From contig MTMD02000014.1 of assembly GCA_002010065.2 (NCBI GenBank), positions 62,001 through 126,000 on the forward strand: DNA of 64,000 nt, in the 5' to 3' direction. Under the pieces are notes generated by a model, which was not told the origin of the DNA, made no database searches, and saw only the letters and a list, made by a program, of their open reading frames with translations. The stretch comes from Candidatus Pyrohabitans jungbluthii. GTDB taxonomy: Archaea > Hydrothermarchaeota > Hydrothermarchaeia > Hydrothermarchaeales > BMS3B. Position 1 is the first letter of the stretch. Each line of letters opens with the position of its first letter. Positions 42,445 through 51,511 of the stretch are shown one piece after another. Position numbers and translations under genes: made by a program.

Positions 42445-43659
42445 TCACCCGTTGATGACCTTCTCCAGCGCCTCTATACTTGGCTCTATCTCAATGGGCT
42501 TCTCGTAACGATGGAAGATTATCTCCGGGTCTTTGAGCGCATGCCCTGTGGTCACGCAAACAATGCGCTCGCTTCTGTCTATTTCGCCTGCTTCCACAAG
42601 TTTCTTTAGCCCGGCGACGCTGGCAGCACTCGCGGGTTCAACGCCAACGCCAAGCTTGCGCGCCAGTAACTTCTGTGCTTCGATTATCTCCTCGTCAGTA
42701 ACGCTCTCCGCAATTCCACGACTCTCCTTCAGGGCGAGAAGCGCCTTAGGCGCATTCACGGGTGCGCCTATTCTTATCGCCGTGGCGATTGTCTCAGGCT
42801 TGGGCTCAGGGGTGACGCTGCTTTCACCAGCTTTGAAAGCTCTGACGAGAGGTGAAGCTCCTTCAGCTTGAATACCAGTCATCACGGGCAGTTCATCTAT
42901 AAGCCCAAGCTCATGGAACTCCTTGAAACCCTTCCATATCGCCGAGATGTTTCCGCAGTTGCCCACGGGTACGACTACTCGATCGGGAGCCTCGAAACCG
43001 AGCTGGTCGGCGATCTCAAAAGCTTCGCTCTTCTGCCCCTCTAAGCGCCACGGATTTATAGAGTTGAGCAGGTAGATATTGTGCTTTGCGCATATCTCAC
43101 GTACCAGCTTGAGTGCGACGTCGAAATTGGCTTTAATTCCCACAACGATGGCGCCATGCAGCAGCGCCTGGGCGAGCTTTCCTATGGCGATTTTTCCCGC
43201 TGGAAGAAGTACAAGGCATTTAATGCCTGCCTTTGCTGCATAGGCTGCTAGCGATGCTGAGGTGTTGCCCGTGGAAGCGCAGCCAACCGCCGTTGCCCCA
43301 AGCTCCAGTGCCTTGGTAACGCCAACTGTCATCCCGCGGTCCTTAAATGAGCCCGTGGGATTGGCACCCTCGTTCTTTATATAAAGCTCCTTGACTCCAA
43401 TCTCCTCAGCGATGGTATCGGCTCTGTACAGGGGGGTTCCACCCTCATTGAGACTAACCACCCTCGTGTAATCCTCCACAGGCATCAGCTCGCGGTACCG
43501 CCACAGGTTGAAAGCACGGCTTTCAATCTCAGCTTTTGTTACTGAAATCTCGCTCAGGTCGAAAACGACCTCGAGCAGCCCCGAGCAGCGAGGGCACTGG
43601 TATATGACCTCTCTGCGGTCGTAAACCTCTCCGCATGCGATGCATCTAAGATGGAACAT
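42445..43659 (-). CDS. thrC: Threonine synthase
   Basis: PLP enzyme converting O-phosphohomoserine to threonine. N-terminal zinc-ribbon-like segment CIACGEVYDRREVIYQCPRC, PLP lysine in PTGSFKDRGM, and the phosphate loop GNCGN. 404 residues. It overlaps the stop of the upstream membrane gene and precedes apgM; the three form an operon. Some archaeal homologues act on homoserine-derived or cysteate substrates (cysteate synthase); this sequence looks like plain ThrC but the paralogue problem remains. Confidence 0.9.
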   Translation of the reverse strand: MFHLRCIACGEVYDRREVIYQCPRCSGLLEVVFDLSEISVTKAEIESRAFNLWRYRELMPVEDYTRVVSLNEGGTPLYRADTIAEEIGVKELYIKNEGANPTGSFKDRGMTVGVTKALELGATAVGCASTGNTSASLAAYAAKAGIKCLVLLPAGKIAIGKLAQALLHGAIVVGIKANFDVALKLVREICAKHNIYLLNSINPWRLEGQKSEAFEIADQLGFEAPDRVVVPVGNCGNISAIWKGFKEFHELGLIDELPVMTGIQAEGASPLVRAFKAGESSVTPEPKPETIATAIRIGAPVNAPKALLALKESRGIAESVTDEEIIEAQKLLARKLGVGVEPASAASVAGLKKLVEAGEIDRSERIVCVTTGHALKDPEIIFHRYEKPIEIEPSIEALEKVING

Positions 43660-44492
43660 CAGGACTTACCTCCTTGCGATACTGCATCAACATAAAAGAC
43701 TGCCCTGTAGGTGTACATGAAACACGTTGCGATAGTATTGGTAATTATGAGGATGAGGATTAAAACCACCCCGAGCCCAAAGCTGGGCGCCGGGAGAGTG
43801 CCTGCCTCAAGTTCTGCGACGCTAAGCTCAGGGATAGTGCTGAGGGCATGGTAGAAGAACACCAGTGCCATGGGTATATAGAGCAGGAGCATGGTAAAGG
43901 CAGATAGCAGAAGAAAGCCCAGCACAGAGATGGCATGAGATTTAACAAAGTTAAAGCTGTTTTTGAAGGTCTTTATGGGGTCGAGTCCATCTATGGCAAC
44001 GCCCACATCATAGAAGTTCAGCATTATGAGCACCGCGCCCAGCAGCAGAAAGCCAAGTAGTATAAAAATCAATGCAGAAGCAAGGGCGAAGTCCGGAGAG
44101 AACAGTGCCTTCGCAGCCAAGGCAAAGATTACTCCTATAATTATCAGCACAACAACACCCACAACGATGAGTATTAAGTAAATTATGCTTGCCAGCAGTA
44201 AGTAGATGTATCTCTTCTTCGCATTGCTCAGGAAACTGCTCACACTCACCTCGCTGCGAAGCGCCTCAGCAGCGGTTGCGAGTAATCCACCTGTAAAGAA
44301 TGGAGTGAGGAGCCACAGTAGTAGGGAGTAGGCTACACTCACCGCGACCACGCCGGCGCTTGTGCCGGAGTAGAAAAGCTGGAGGAGCATCTGGGGCAGA
44401 GAGAGGATGGTGTAGATAAGCGCGGGAAGAAGCAGCGCATGCCTGGTAAGCGCCAGCTTCCACGCGGCAGGAAAAGAGCTCAATGCACCCAT
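43659..44492 (-). CDS. Multi-spanning membrane protein
   Basis: 277 residues with six to seven hydrophobic helices, including a very Val/Ile/Leu-rich pair at about 100-165. The segment FNFVKSHAISVLGFLLL after DPIKTFKNS resembles the archaeal membrane domain related to glycerophosphoryl-diester-phosphodiesterase membrane regions (DUF7847-like). Function unknown. It overlaps the thrC start by 1 nt, which is probably only operon packing. Confidence 0.7.
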   Translation of the reverse strand: MGALSSFPAAWKLALTRHALLLPALIYTILSLPQMLLQLFYSGTSAGVVAVSVAYSLLLWLLTPFFTGGLLATAAEALRSEVSVSSFLSNAKKRYIYLLLASIIYLILIVVGVVVLIIIGVIFALAAKALFSPDFALASALIFILLGFLLLGAVLIMLNFYDVGVAIDGLDPIKTFKNSFNFVKSHAISVLGFLLLSAFTMLLLYIPMALVFFYHALSTIPELSVAELEAGTLPAPSFGLGVVLILILIITNTIATCFMYTYRAVFYVDAVSQGGKS

Positions 44493-44529
44493 GAGTGATG
44501 GAATGGCAAAGGGAGTATATAATCTTTCC

Positions 44530-44784
44530 CTACTGCTCCTCTATAAGCTCAGACAGAGTGCCACTTGCAACCTCTGCTTTTCTTTCAGCGCTCTCAGGTT
44601 TTTGAGCACCCCTTTTGAGGTGTTCTCCACCCTTCACCCAGATTTTCTTAAGGGCGAAGATCAGCAGGGCAATCAGCAGAACTATGTTTGCAGAGAGAAT
44701 AAAAATGAATACTTCCAGTGGGATTCCAACATTAGTAGAGGTCTGAGCAAGCCAGAGATTGAAATCTTCCAGGAGTGAAGCCAT
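44530..44784 (-). CDS. Small single-span membrane protein
   Basis: 84 residues: a short N-terminal segment, one transmembrane helix (VFIFILSANIVLLIALLIF, about 26-44) and a charged C-terminal tail of about 35 residues. Not recognised. Located 37 nt upstream of the larger membrane gene in the same direction and possibly its partner. Confidence 0.6.
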   Translation of the reverse strand: MASLLEDFNLWLAQTSTNVGIPLEVFIFILSANIVLLIALLIFALKKIWVKGGEHLKRGAQKPESAERKAEVASGTLSELIEEQ

Positions 44785-44867
44785 GAAAGAGTTTTAGCCT
44801 GATTGTGATATATACCTTATCCTTGATTATTCAGGCGTTAATCTTCATGCTATGCATCGGTGATAGA

Positions 44868-45692
44868 ATGAGGATTAAAGTGCTGATGGAAAATAGTGTG
44901 TTGAACCCTATTAGAGCGTGCGGTGAGCATGGGCTGGCGCTCCTCATAGAAACGCAGGGGAAGCGCTTCCTTTTTGACACAGGGCAGAGCGAGAGGATTG
45001 TTGAGAATGCTCTTACGATGAGGGAGGAACTCAGAGACCTGGATGGGATAATAATCAGTCATGGGCACTATGACCATACCGGCGGGCTTAAAGCTGTTAT
45101 TGAGGCTGCTGGAGGGGTGGACGTATACGCTCACCCCGACATCTTCACACCTAGATACGGAAAAGAGCCCTTCAACAGGTACATTGGCGTGCCCTTCAGG
45201 AGGGAAGACCTGGAAAGCATAGGCGCGAGATTCATACCCGTGGTTGAGCCGGTGGAAGTTGTTCCCGGGCTGTGGATAAGCGGAGAGGTTCCAAGGAGAA
45301 CAGACTTTGAGGGTAGGGATAAAAATCTGTATGTGCTTGAGGGCGATGAGGAGAGAGTCGACCCCTTCAGGGATGACCTGAGCCTCTACGCGACTCTGGC
45401 TGAGGGGGTGCTGGTGATACTTGGATGTGCCCACGCAGGTGTGGTTAACATCATAGAGCACGCCAAGGAGGTAACAGGGAAGAAGGATGTTTATGGAATA
45501 CTGGGTGGGACCCACCTCGGGTTAGCGGGTGAGGAGCAGAGGAGTAAAACCATAGAGTACTTCAAAAACCTCAATCTGAAATTTCTTGCACCAAACCACT
45601 GCACCGGCTTGGCAATTATTTCAGAACTCAGGGCGATGTACGGCGATAAAATGCACTTCGCATCGGTTGGGGCTGAGTTCGAGTTTGAGTGA
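44868..45692 (+). CDS. MBL-fold protein, dihydropterin-RFA-P synthase-like
   Basis: Metallo-beta-lactamase-fold enzyme resembling MJ0301-type 7,8-dihydropterin-6-methyl-4-(beta-D-ribofuranosyl)-aminobenzene-5'-phosphate synthase, an early step of methanopterin biosynthesis. Metal motifs: SHGHYDHTGGL, GCAHAGVVNI, GGTHLG and PNHCTG, the last two being characteristic of the subfamily. ATG 44868 (MRIKVLMEN) is chosen; upstream frame is a hydrophobic spacer with a TATA box. A pterin role would suit the H4MPT-linked methyltransferase at 36787. Confidence 0.8.
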   Translation: MRIKVLMENSVLNPIRACGEHGLALLIETQGKRFLFDTGQSERIVENALTMREELRDLDGIIISHGHYDHTGGLKAVIEAAGGVDVYAHPDIFTPRYGKEPFNRYIGVPFRREDLESIGARFIPVVEPVEVVPGLWISGEVPRRTDFEGRDKNLYVLEGDEERVDPFRDDLSLYATLAEGVLVILGCAHAGVVNIIEHAKEVTGKKDVYGILGGTHLGLAGEEQRSKTIEYFKNLNLKFLAPNHCTGLAIISELRAMYGDKMHFASVGAEFEFE

Positions 45693-45726
45693 GATATCTC
45701 CCTACGGCGTGAGATGAGGAATAGGC

Positions 45727-47097
45727 ATGGAAGACTCTTCAAACAAAAGAATCGCCTTACTTATTGCCACAATGGGCTCTTTCCTCACACCTTTCATGGT
45801 TTCCTCTGTGAACATTGCCCTCCCATTAATTGCGGAAGAATTTGCAATGGACGCTGTGCTGCTTGGCTGGGTTGCCACCTCATTTCTCTTGGCCGCGGCT
45901 ATGTTTCTTGTCCCTTTTGGGAGGATAGCAGACATACATGGAAGGAAGAGGATTTTTACCTGTGGAATCTTAATTTATACTTTTTCATCTTTTCTTTGTG
46001 CGATTTCGACCTCTTCAGCTCTGCTCATCTCTTTCCGAATTTTGCAGGGAATAGGGAGTGCGATGATATTTGGTACTGGGGTAGCGATTCTAACCTCAGT
46101 GTTTCCTGCCCAAGAAAGGGGTAAAGCCCTAGGAATAAATGTTGCTTCTGTCTACTTGGGACTTTCTCTTGGACCATTCTTTGGCGGATTTTTAGCGCAG
46201 CACTTTGGGTGGAGAAGCATTTTTCTTGTAAATGTGCCTTTAGGCTTGCTAATAGCTGCTCTTATTTTCTGGAAATTGAAGGGTGAGTGGGCTGAAGCGA
46301 AGGGAGAGAGCTTTGACTTTACGGGTTCTATAATCTACAGCTTAACGCTTATAGCGGTAATGTATGGTTTTTCTCTGTTGCCAGCAAGGGCAGGTGCATG
46401 GCTGATTTTAATAGGTGCCTTGGGGATTTTTGCTTTTGTTAAGTGGGAAACTAAGCAGGAGAGTCCTGTTCTGGATATAAATTTCTTCAGAAAAAATAAA
46501 GTATTCGCTTTCTCTAACTTAGCGGCGTTGATTAATTACAGCGCCACATTTGCTGTGAGCTTTCTTCTAAGCCTTTACCTGCAGTATATTAGATCACTCA
46601 GCCCGCAAAATGCAGGCTTGGTGCTGGTTTCTCAGCCCGTTGTTCAGGCAATTTTTTCACCCTTTGCTGGAAGGCTATCAGACAGGATTGAGCCACGAAT
46701 AGTTGCTTCAATAGGAATGGCGTTTACATTTTTGGGACTTTTTCTTTTCACTTTTTTAAACGAAAGAACGCCTTTGGAGTTCATTTTGGCCAGCTTAATC
46801 CTTCTCGGTTTTGGCTTTGCCCTTTTCTCATCTCCGAATACAAATGCTGTTATGTCTTCAGTTGAAAATAGATTTTACGGGGTAGCCTCGGGAATACTCG
46901 GGACTATGAGACTTATTGGGCAGATGCTAAGCATGGGAATTGTTATGCTGATATTCGCATTATATATTGGAAGAGTGGAAATTACACCTGAATATTATCC
47001 TGCTTTTCTTAGGAGTGTGAAAATAGCATTCTTCATTTTCGCATTCCTTTGTTTTGGGGGTATATTTGCATCCCTTGCAAGAGGTAAGGTAAGGTGA
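45727..47097 (+). CDS. MFS transporter, DHA2-like (14 TM)
   Basis: Major facilitator with about 14 hydrophobic helices, 456 residues. Motif A-like GRIADIHGRKRIF after TM2 and the second-half LSDRIEPR are visible; motif C-like GPFFGGFLAQ follows TM5. The family exports drugs or small organic ions by proton antiport. MFS genes also accompany methoxylated-aromatic use in some archaea, but this one lies 8 kb from the operon, so the link is weak. It is AT-richer than both neighbours, suggesting acquisition by transfer. Confidence 0.9.
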   Translation: MEDSSNKRIALLIATMGSFLTPFMVSSVNIALPLIAEEFAMDAVLLGWVATSFLLAAAMFLVPFGRIADIHGRKRIFTCGILIYTFSSFLCAISTSSALLISFRILQGIGSAMIFGTGVAILTSVFPAQERGKALGINVASVYLGLSLGPFFGGFLAQHFGWRSIFLVNVPLGLLIAALIFWKLKGEWAEAKGESFDFTGSIIYSLTLIAVMYGFSLLPARAGAWLILIGALGIFAFVKWETKQESPVLDINFFRKNKVFAFSNLAALINYSATFAVSFLLSLYLQYIRSLSPQNAGLVLVSQPVVQAIFSPFAGRLSDRIEPRIVASIGMAFTFLGLFLFTFLNERTPLEFILASLILLGFGFALFSSPNTNAVMSSVENRFYGVASGILGTMRLIGQMLSMGIVMLIFALYIGRVEITPEYYPAFLRSVKIAFFIFAFLCFGGIFASLARGKVR

Positions 47098-47115
47098 TTA
47101 AGCTGCTCGAAACCC

Positions 47116-47157
47116 TTATATATCCCCCGTTTTTATAATATCCTAAAGGAGGAATAG
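47116..47157 (+). promoter_or_regulatory. Promoter and ribosome site of the sepF operon
   Basis: TATA box CTTATATAT at 47116-47124 and AAAGGAGGAA at 47145-47154, five bases before ATG 47159. Confidence 0.6.
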
Positions 47158-47158
47158 T

Positions 47159-47587
47159 ATGGGACTGAAAGACCTTTTTACAAAGTTTCAGGGGAGCACT
47201 TCCAGAACTTATACTAACCTTGAAGATTATGTGGAGATTGAGATTCAGGAGGGTATGCCCGAGGAGAGAGGCAGCGCCGGGAAGTATGTTAAGGTGTGCA
47301 AGCTCGGTGGCTTTGCAGACGTAGACATCTCCGCAAGGGAGCTTAGCAATGGCAATGTGGTTATACTTGACATTAAACCCCTCGCCGAGAGGAGCATGAA
47401 TGAACTAAAGCATGCGGTGGATGAGATAAAGGAAATAGTATCGAGCATGGGAGGGGATATCGCTGGGCTCAGTGAGTATCTGCTCATACTAACCCCGCCC
47501 TACATGAAGATAGAGAGGAGTACCGAAGCTCGAGCTACTGACTTCGAAGAAGCCATGGAACGGGTGAGGAAGAGGGTTGCAAAGTAA
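47159..47587 (+). CDS. sepF: Archaeal cell-division protein SepF
   Basis: Membrane anchor for FtsZ in archaea. The amphipathic N-terminus (MGLKDLFTKFQG) binds membrane, and the core (YVKVCKLGGFADVDISARELSNG then VVILDIKPL) is the SepF fold with the FtsZ-binding beta-sheet. 142 residues, as in the family. It heads a plus-strand run of four overlapping or closely spaced genes. Confidence 0.88.
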   Translation: MGLKDLFTKFQGSTSRTYTNLEDYVEIEIQEGMPEERGSAGKYVKVCKLGGFADVDISARELSNGNVVILDIKPLAERSMNELKHAVDEIKEIVSSMGGDIAGLSEYLLILTPPYMKIERSTEARATDFEEAMERVRKRVAK

Positions 47588-48119
47588 TGTAAAGCTGTCT
47601 ACGCCCTGCCCTGCGTGCGGTAACGAAAAAGCTACCCTTGAGTTCTTTCAGTTTAACATACCTTACTTTGGGGAGGTAATGGAAAGCGTTCTTCTGTGCA
47701 GGCGCTGCGGCTATCGCCACACCGATGTGATGGTGCTTGAGCAGAAGGAGCCAGCCAAGTACACCCTGGTTATTGACAGCGCCGAGGACATGTACATTCG
47801 AGTTATACGTTCGAGCAGCGCAACTATAGAAGTGCCGGAGCTTGGAATAGAGGTTACCCCTGGGAGCGAGGCTCAGGGCTTCGTTTCAAACGTGGAGGGC
47901 GTGCTTCTGCGTATGGAAGAAGCGGTGCGCACTGCCCAGAGGTGGGCGGAGAGCGAAGCCGCCAAAAAGCGTGCAAAGGAGCTTTTGAGGGAGATAGCTG
48001 AGATTAAGGCAGGGAAGAGGCGGGCTACGCTGATAATCTCTGATCCCACAGGCAACAGCGCCATAATATCAGAAAAAGCCAGGAAGGAGGCATTAGGTGA
48101 AGATAGCCCGGGCGAGTAA
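47577..48119 (+). CDS. ZPR1-type zinc-finger protein
   Basis: Archaeal ZPR1-like protein, 180 residues. Zinc finger CPACGNEKATLEFFQF...LLCRRCGYRHTDV near the N-terminus, then the conserved beta domain with VTPGSEAQGFVSNVEG. In eukaryotes ZPR1 assists eEF1A folding; the archaeal role may be similar. TTG 47577 overlaps the sepF stop region and has GGTGAGGAAGAGG upstream. Confidence 0.85.
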   Translation: MQSNVKLSTPCPACGNEKATLEFFQFNIPYFGEVMESVLLCRRCGYRHTDVMVLEQKEPAKYTLVIDSAEDMYIRVIRSSSATIEVPELGIEVTPGSEAQGFVSNVEGVLLRMEEAVRTAQRWAESEAAKKRAKELLREIAEIKAGKRRATLIISDPTGNSAIISEKARKEALGEDSPGE

Positions 48120-48591
48120 AGGCGAGAGGGAGGTCATAAGGCGGGGGGTGGAGAAGTACGGCGCAAGCTTGAAGGAGGTGCTTCATGGCAGGGAGCTTCT
48201 CGTTGCAAAAAATGGCAGACGCGTGGTGAGTGTCGCCTCCCGCAAAGTGCTTGAAACACTGAAAAGGATGAGGCGCGAGCCCTACAGCGCAGGGCTTGCG
48301 ATAGGAGAAATAAAGAGGGGAGAGTTCAAGCTCGGCTTGGAAGGCGCTTACCTAATAGCAGGACGGGCAAAGAAGTATGTGAAGGTGAATGAAAAGGGGG
48401 AACAGTTAGTTTTATATGGGAGAGATGTCTTTATAAACTCGGTAGTTGAGCAGGGCGAGATAGAGAAAGGAGACCCCTGCTTTATACTCAATCTGCGCGG
48501 CGAGCCTCTCGCTCTAGGCAGAGTGCGCATGGGAAATATTTTTGTGGAAAACCTGCAGGACAGAGGCATGTATTTGAGGAAAGGAGAGTAG
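48097..48591 (+). CDS. PUA-domain protein (Nip7-like)
   Basis: 164 residues with a C-terminal PUA RNA-binding domain (LVLYGRDVFINSVVEQGEIEKG...PLALGRVRMG). The N-terminal part resembles the archaeal Nip7-like pre-PUA region. Expected to bind rRNA or tRNA. GTG 48097 overlaps the ZPR1 gene by 23 nt. Confidence 0.8.
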   Translation: MKIARASKGEREVIRRGVEKYGASLKEVLHGRELLVAKNGRRVVSVASRKVLETLKRMRREPYSAGLAIGEIKRGEFKLGLEGAYLIAGRAKKYVKVNEKGEQLVLYGRDVFINSVVEQGEIEKGDPCFILNLRGEPLALGRVRMGNIFVENLQDRGMYLRKGE

Positions 48592-48595
48592 GGCT

Positions 48596-49366
48596 ATGGT
48601 TCTGGAAAAGGGTGATTTTGTAAAGATAAATTATACGGGCAGGATAAAGGACGGCGAGGTATTTGACACCACCATTGAGGAGGTTGCCAAGGAGCACGGA
48701 ATTTACGACCCCAGGGTTAGGTTCAAGGCTCAGGCTATTGTTATAGGTGCCGGGCACGTAATCCCCGGCCTGGACGAAGCCCTCGTTGGTATGGAAGTTG
48801 GAGAGAAGCGCGTGATCGAGGTTCCGCCTGAGAAGGGCTTCGGGTTGCGGGATCCCAGCAAGGTTAAGGTTGTGCCTCTGCGCGAGTTTAAGAAGCAGGG
48901 GTTGAAGCCATACCCCGGGATGCGCATAGAGGCAGAGGGCAAGGTAGGCAGGGTGCAGAGCGTCTCAGGCGGCCGCGTGCTGGTGGACTTCAACTCTGAG
49001 CTAGCCGGCAAGACGCTCGTTTATGAGGTGAATGTGGAGGAGAAGATAAACAAGCTGGAGGAGAAGATTCGCCTGCTGCTGGAGAGGCACTTCCCGTACG
49101 CTGACCCCAATGAGCACGAGATTCGCTGTGAGGACGGCAGGGCGATTATTACTCTGAGCGACGCTGTTAAGCTGCGAAGCGATGCCTTTATCGCCAAACA
49201 TCTCGTTGCAAAGGAGATATTCGAATACCTGGACGGAATAAACGAAGTGGAGTTCCAGGAGATATTCAAGAAGCCGGAGGAGAAAAAAGAGGAGAAGGTT
49301 GAAGAGAAGAAGCAGGAGAAAAAGAAGGCAAAGCCGAAGAGGAGGAGAAGGAAGAAGTCGAGTTAG
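48596..49366 (+). CDS. FKBP-type peptidyl-prolyl isomerase, long archaeal form
   Basis: 256 residues: an FKBP domain (KGDFVKINYTGRIKDGEVFDTT; VIPGLDEALVGMEVGEKR) with the SlyD-type inserted flap, then an alpha/beta C-terminal domain typical of long archaeal FKBPs, and a Lys/Arg-rich tail (KKEEKVEEKK..., RRRRKK). Chaperone and prolyl isomerase for nascent chains. The basic tail is longer than usual and may bind ribosome or nucleic acid. End of the sepF run. Confidence 0.92.
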   Translation: MVLEKGDFVKINYTGRIKDGEVFDTTIEEVAKEHGIYDPRVRFKAQAIVIGAGHVIPGLDEALVGMEVGEKRVIEVPPEKGFGLRDPSKVKVVPLREFKKQGLKPYPGMRIEAEGKVGRVQSVSGGRVLVDFNSELAGKTLVYEVNVEEKINKLEEKIRLLLERHFPYADPNEHEIRCEDGRAIITLSDAVKLRSDAFIAKHLVAKEIFEYLDGINEVEFQEIFKKPEEKKEEKVEEKKQEKKKAKPKRRRRKKSS

Positions 49367-49574
49367 GGTTTATGCATTTTGCTTTAAACCTACCTTCTTC
49401 TTTTAAAATCCTATAGGATTATATAAGCCATCTGGAACTTTCTTTCGAGTTGCAACAAAACAACCACATTATTTTCTAAAACTACTCCAAGCACCAATAT
49501 TTCAGAAATAAAATTGGCAATCTAGCCCTCAATACCATGCGCAATATTTAAATCTCAACGCAAACTAGGACAAC

Positions 49575-50684
49575 CTACTGAAACCTCCTCAAAATATTGT
49601 AAAGCGTATCCCTCTGCGCCGCCGGACGCGAGATCTGCTTGATCAGCGCGACTATTCTCTCGGGAGGGAGGTAACGCGTTTCATAGCCCGTAGCCTTTAC
49701 CACATTCTCCTCTATCATCGTACCCCCAAAGTCGTTGGCGCCGCTGCAGAGCGCAAGCTGCGCCATGCGTTCGCCCTGGGTAAGCCACGAAGCTTGGATG
49801 TTTCTGAAGCTTTCGCCCAGCACCAGCCTCGCTACAGCCACGACGGTGAGGTAGTCTATCCCCCCTGCCTCATACATGCGCTGCTTCGCTGCAAGTGCGG
49901 TGTTGCCCGGTTTAAAACTCCAGGGTATGAAGGCGGTGAAGCCATGCGTAGCCTCCTGCATCTCTCTCAGGCGCAGAAGATGCCTGGCGCGGTCTTCGTT
50001 GCTCTCTCCAAGACCGAAAACCATCGTTGCAGTCGTGGGAATGCCGAGCTCATGCGCAACCAGCATCACCTCGCGCCACTCCCGCCAGGAGATTTTATTG
50101 GGGCTCACTTCACGACGAATGCGGTCGCTGAGAATCTCCGCCCCGCCGCCGGGCATGCTCTGCAGTCCAGCTTCTTTTAACCGAGACAGTACCTCGCGTA
50201 TGCTGAGCCCTTCAACCCTGGCAATGTGCACTATCTCGCTGGGCGAGAAGAAATGGCGCTGCACCTGCGGGAAGCGCTCCCTTACGCGTTGAAGCACCTC
50301 CTCGTAGTACTCGATGCTCAACTCCGGGTTGAGTCCGCCCTGGAGCAGCACCTGCGTGGCGCCCAGCTTTACAGCGCGGGCTATCTTCTCAAGAATCTCC
50401 TCTACGCTAAGAGTATAAGCCTCGCTGCTCCCAGGCGCGCGATAGAAGGCGCAGAACTTGCACGCGCTCACGCAAGCGTTGGTGTAGTTTATGTTTGTGT
50501 CGATGACGAATGTTACGAGGTCACCCACTTGGCGGCTACGAAGCTCGTCCGCAGCTAGGGTTATAAGCTTCAGCTCCCTAGACTCGAGAAGCAGGGTAAC
50601 CTCCTTCAGGCTGAGCTTTTCTCCAGCCAGCGCCTTTTCCAGCGTCGCTATAACTTCGCTGTCAGCGCTTTCTAAAAGCTTCAT
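49575..50684 (-). CDS. mqnC: Dehypoxanthine futalosine cyclase MqnC
   Basis: Radical SAM enzyme of the futalosine menaquinone pathway; cyclises dehypoxanthine futalosine. Cluster motif CVSACKFCAFYR (CX3CX2C), and the C-terminal GGTMIEENVV segment distinguishes MqnC from MqnE. 369 residues. ATG 50684 overlaps the mqnA stop (ATGA). About 45% of the sequence parallels mqnE at 51512, reflecting common ancestry (estimate by eye). Confidence 0.92.
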   Translation of the reverse strand: MKLLESADSEVIATLEKALAGEKLSLKEVTLLLESRELKLITLAADELRSRQVGDLVTFVIDTNINYTNACVSACKFCAFYRAPGSSEAYTLSVEEILEKIARAVKLGATQVLLQGGLNPELSIEYYEEVLQRVRERFPQVQRHFFSPSEIVHIARVEGLSIREVLSRLKEAGLQSMPGGGAEILSDRIRREVSPNKISWREWREVMLVAHELGIPTTATMVFGLGESNEDRARHLLRLREMQEATHGFTAFIPWSFKPGNTALAAKQRMYEAGGIDYLTVVAVARLVLGESFRNIQASWLTQGERMAQLALCSGANDFGGTMIEENVVKATGYETRYLPPERIVALIKQISRPAAQRDTLYNILRRFQ

Positions 50685-51511
50685 CTCTCTCCTCCCACAA
50701 GTCTTATCTCCGGCGGCGAAGGTATTATCCCGTGCTTTGAAGCAAGCTCAAAGAACCTGCGAAGCCCGCGAAGGTTAGCTTCGCTCAGGCTGTAATCCAA
50801 GCAGCGAAGGTGCTCCTCCATTGCTTTAGAAGGGATGCCCAGCTGGGCAGCGAGCTGGGCAGCAAGCTCTGAAAAGTGCTCATAAGCGTAGCTCCTCGCT
50901 TCATTCAGCGTAAGCTTTAGCTTCTCCACCTCTTCCCTGCGGTGTGCAAAGCTCTTCCTCACCAGCCACAGCGCATAAACCATTGGCAGGCGCGTTAAAG
51001 CATGCCACTCCTCGCCCAGGTCGGCGATTACAAGCTCGCGCCTATGGTACCCCTCTACTATGGCATGATCGCCTATGAGAAGCGCAGCCTCAGCATGGCG
51101 AAGCATCTCCTCCAAGCGAGGGCTCTGGTTCTTTATGAGCCGGGCATTAATCCCACGCTCCCTTAGCAGGATTTCAAGCAGCGCCACGGAGCTTGCGCTT
51201 GTGCTTGTGGTTGCGATGCTCTTACCATCTAGCTCCTCGAGGCATGAGGCTTCTCTTGAAAACACCAGAATGCTGCCCGTTCCAGCAGGCGCGCTTATGG
51301 AGAATCCGTCAAGTATGAAAAACTCTCCTGGATGGAGGGCATATACTATCGACGACGTAGGTGCAGCGTCAACCTCACCGCGATGCAAAAGCTCGCCAAG
51401 CTCAGGCGGGTGTGCCCTGACAAGCTCCACCCCTGCGGAGTTAACAACGCCGCTACGAATCGCGTGGTATATGAAGTCGGTGTTCTTGAAATGGGTCTCT
51501 CCAAGGCGCAA
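50681..51511 (-). CDS. mqnA: Chorismate dehydratase MqnA
   Basis: First step of the futalosine pathway: chorismate to 3-enolpyruvylbenzoate. Periplasmic-binding-protein-like fold with APTSSIVYALHPGEFFILDGFSIS and a KSIATTSTSASSVALLEILLRE second lobe. 276 residues. TTG 51511 is the start; GAGGTGGG lies in the end of mqnE, seven bases upstream. Middle gene of mqnE-mqnA-mqnC; mqnB and mqnD are not in the window. Confidence 0.92.
   Translation of the reverse strand: MRLGETHFKNTDFIYHAIRSGVVNSAGVELVRAHPPELGELLHRGEVDAAPTSSIVYALHPGEFFILDGFSISAPAGTGSILVFSREASCLEELDGKSIATTSTSASSVALLEILLRERGINARLIKNQSPRLEEMLRHAEAALLIGDHAIVEGYHRRELVIADLGEEWHALTRLPMVYALWLVRKSFAHRREEVEKLKLTLNEARSYAYEHFSELAAQLAAQLGIPSKAMEEHLRCLDYSLSEANLRGLRRFFELASKHGIIPSPPEIRLVGGER

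Noticed and set aside
44850-45515. 221-codon minus-strand frame opposite the MBL gene at 44868
   Set aside because: Overlaps the metal-binding motifs of the real gene and contains none of its own.
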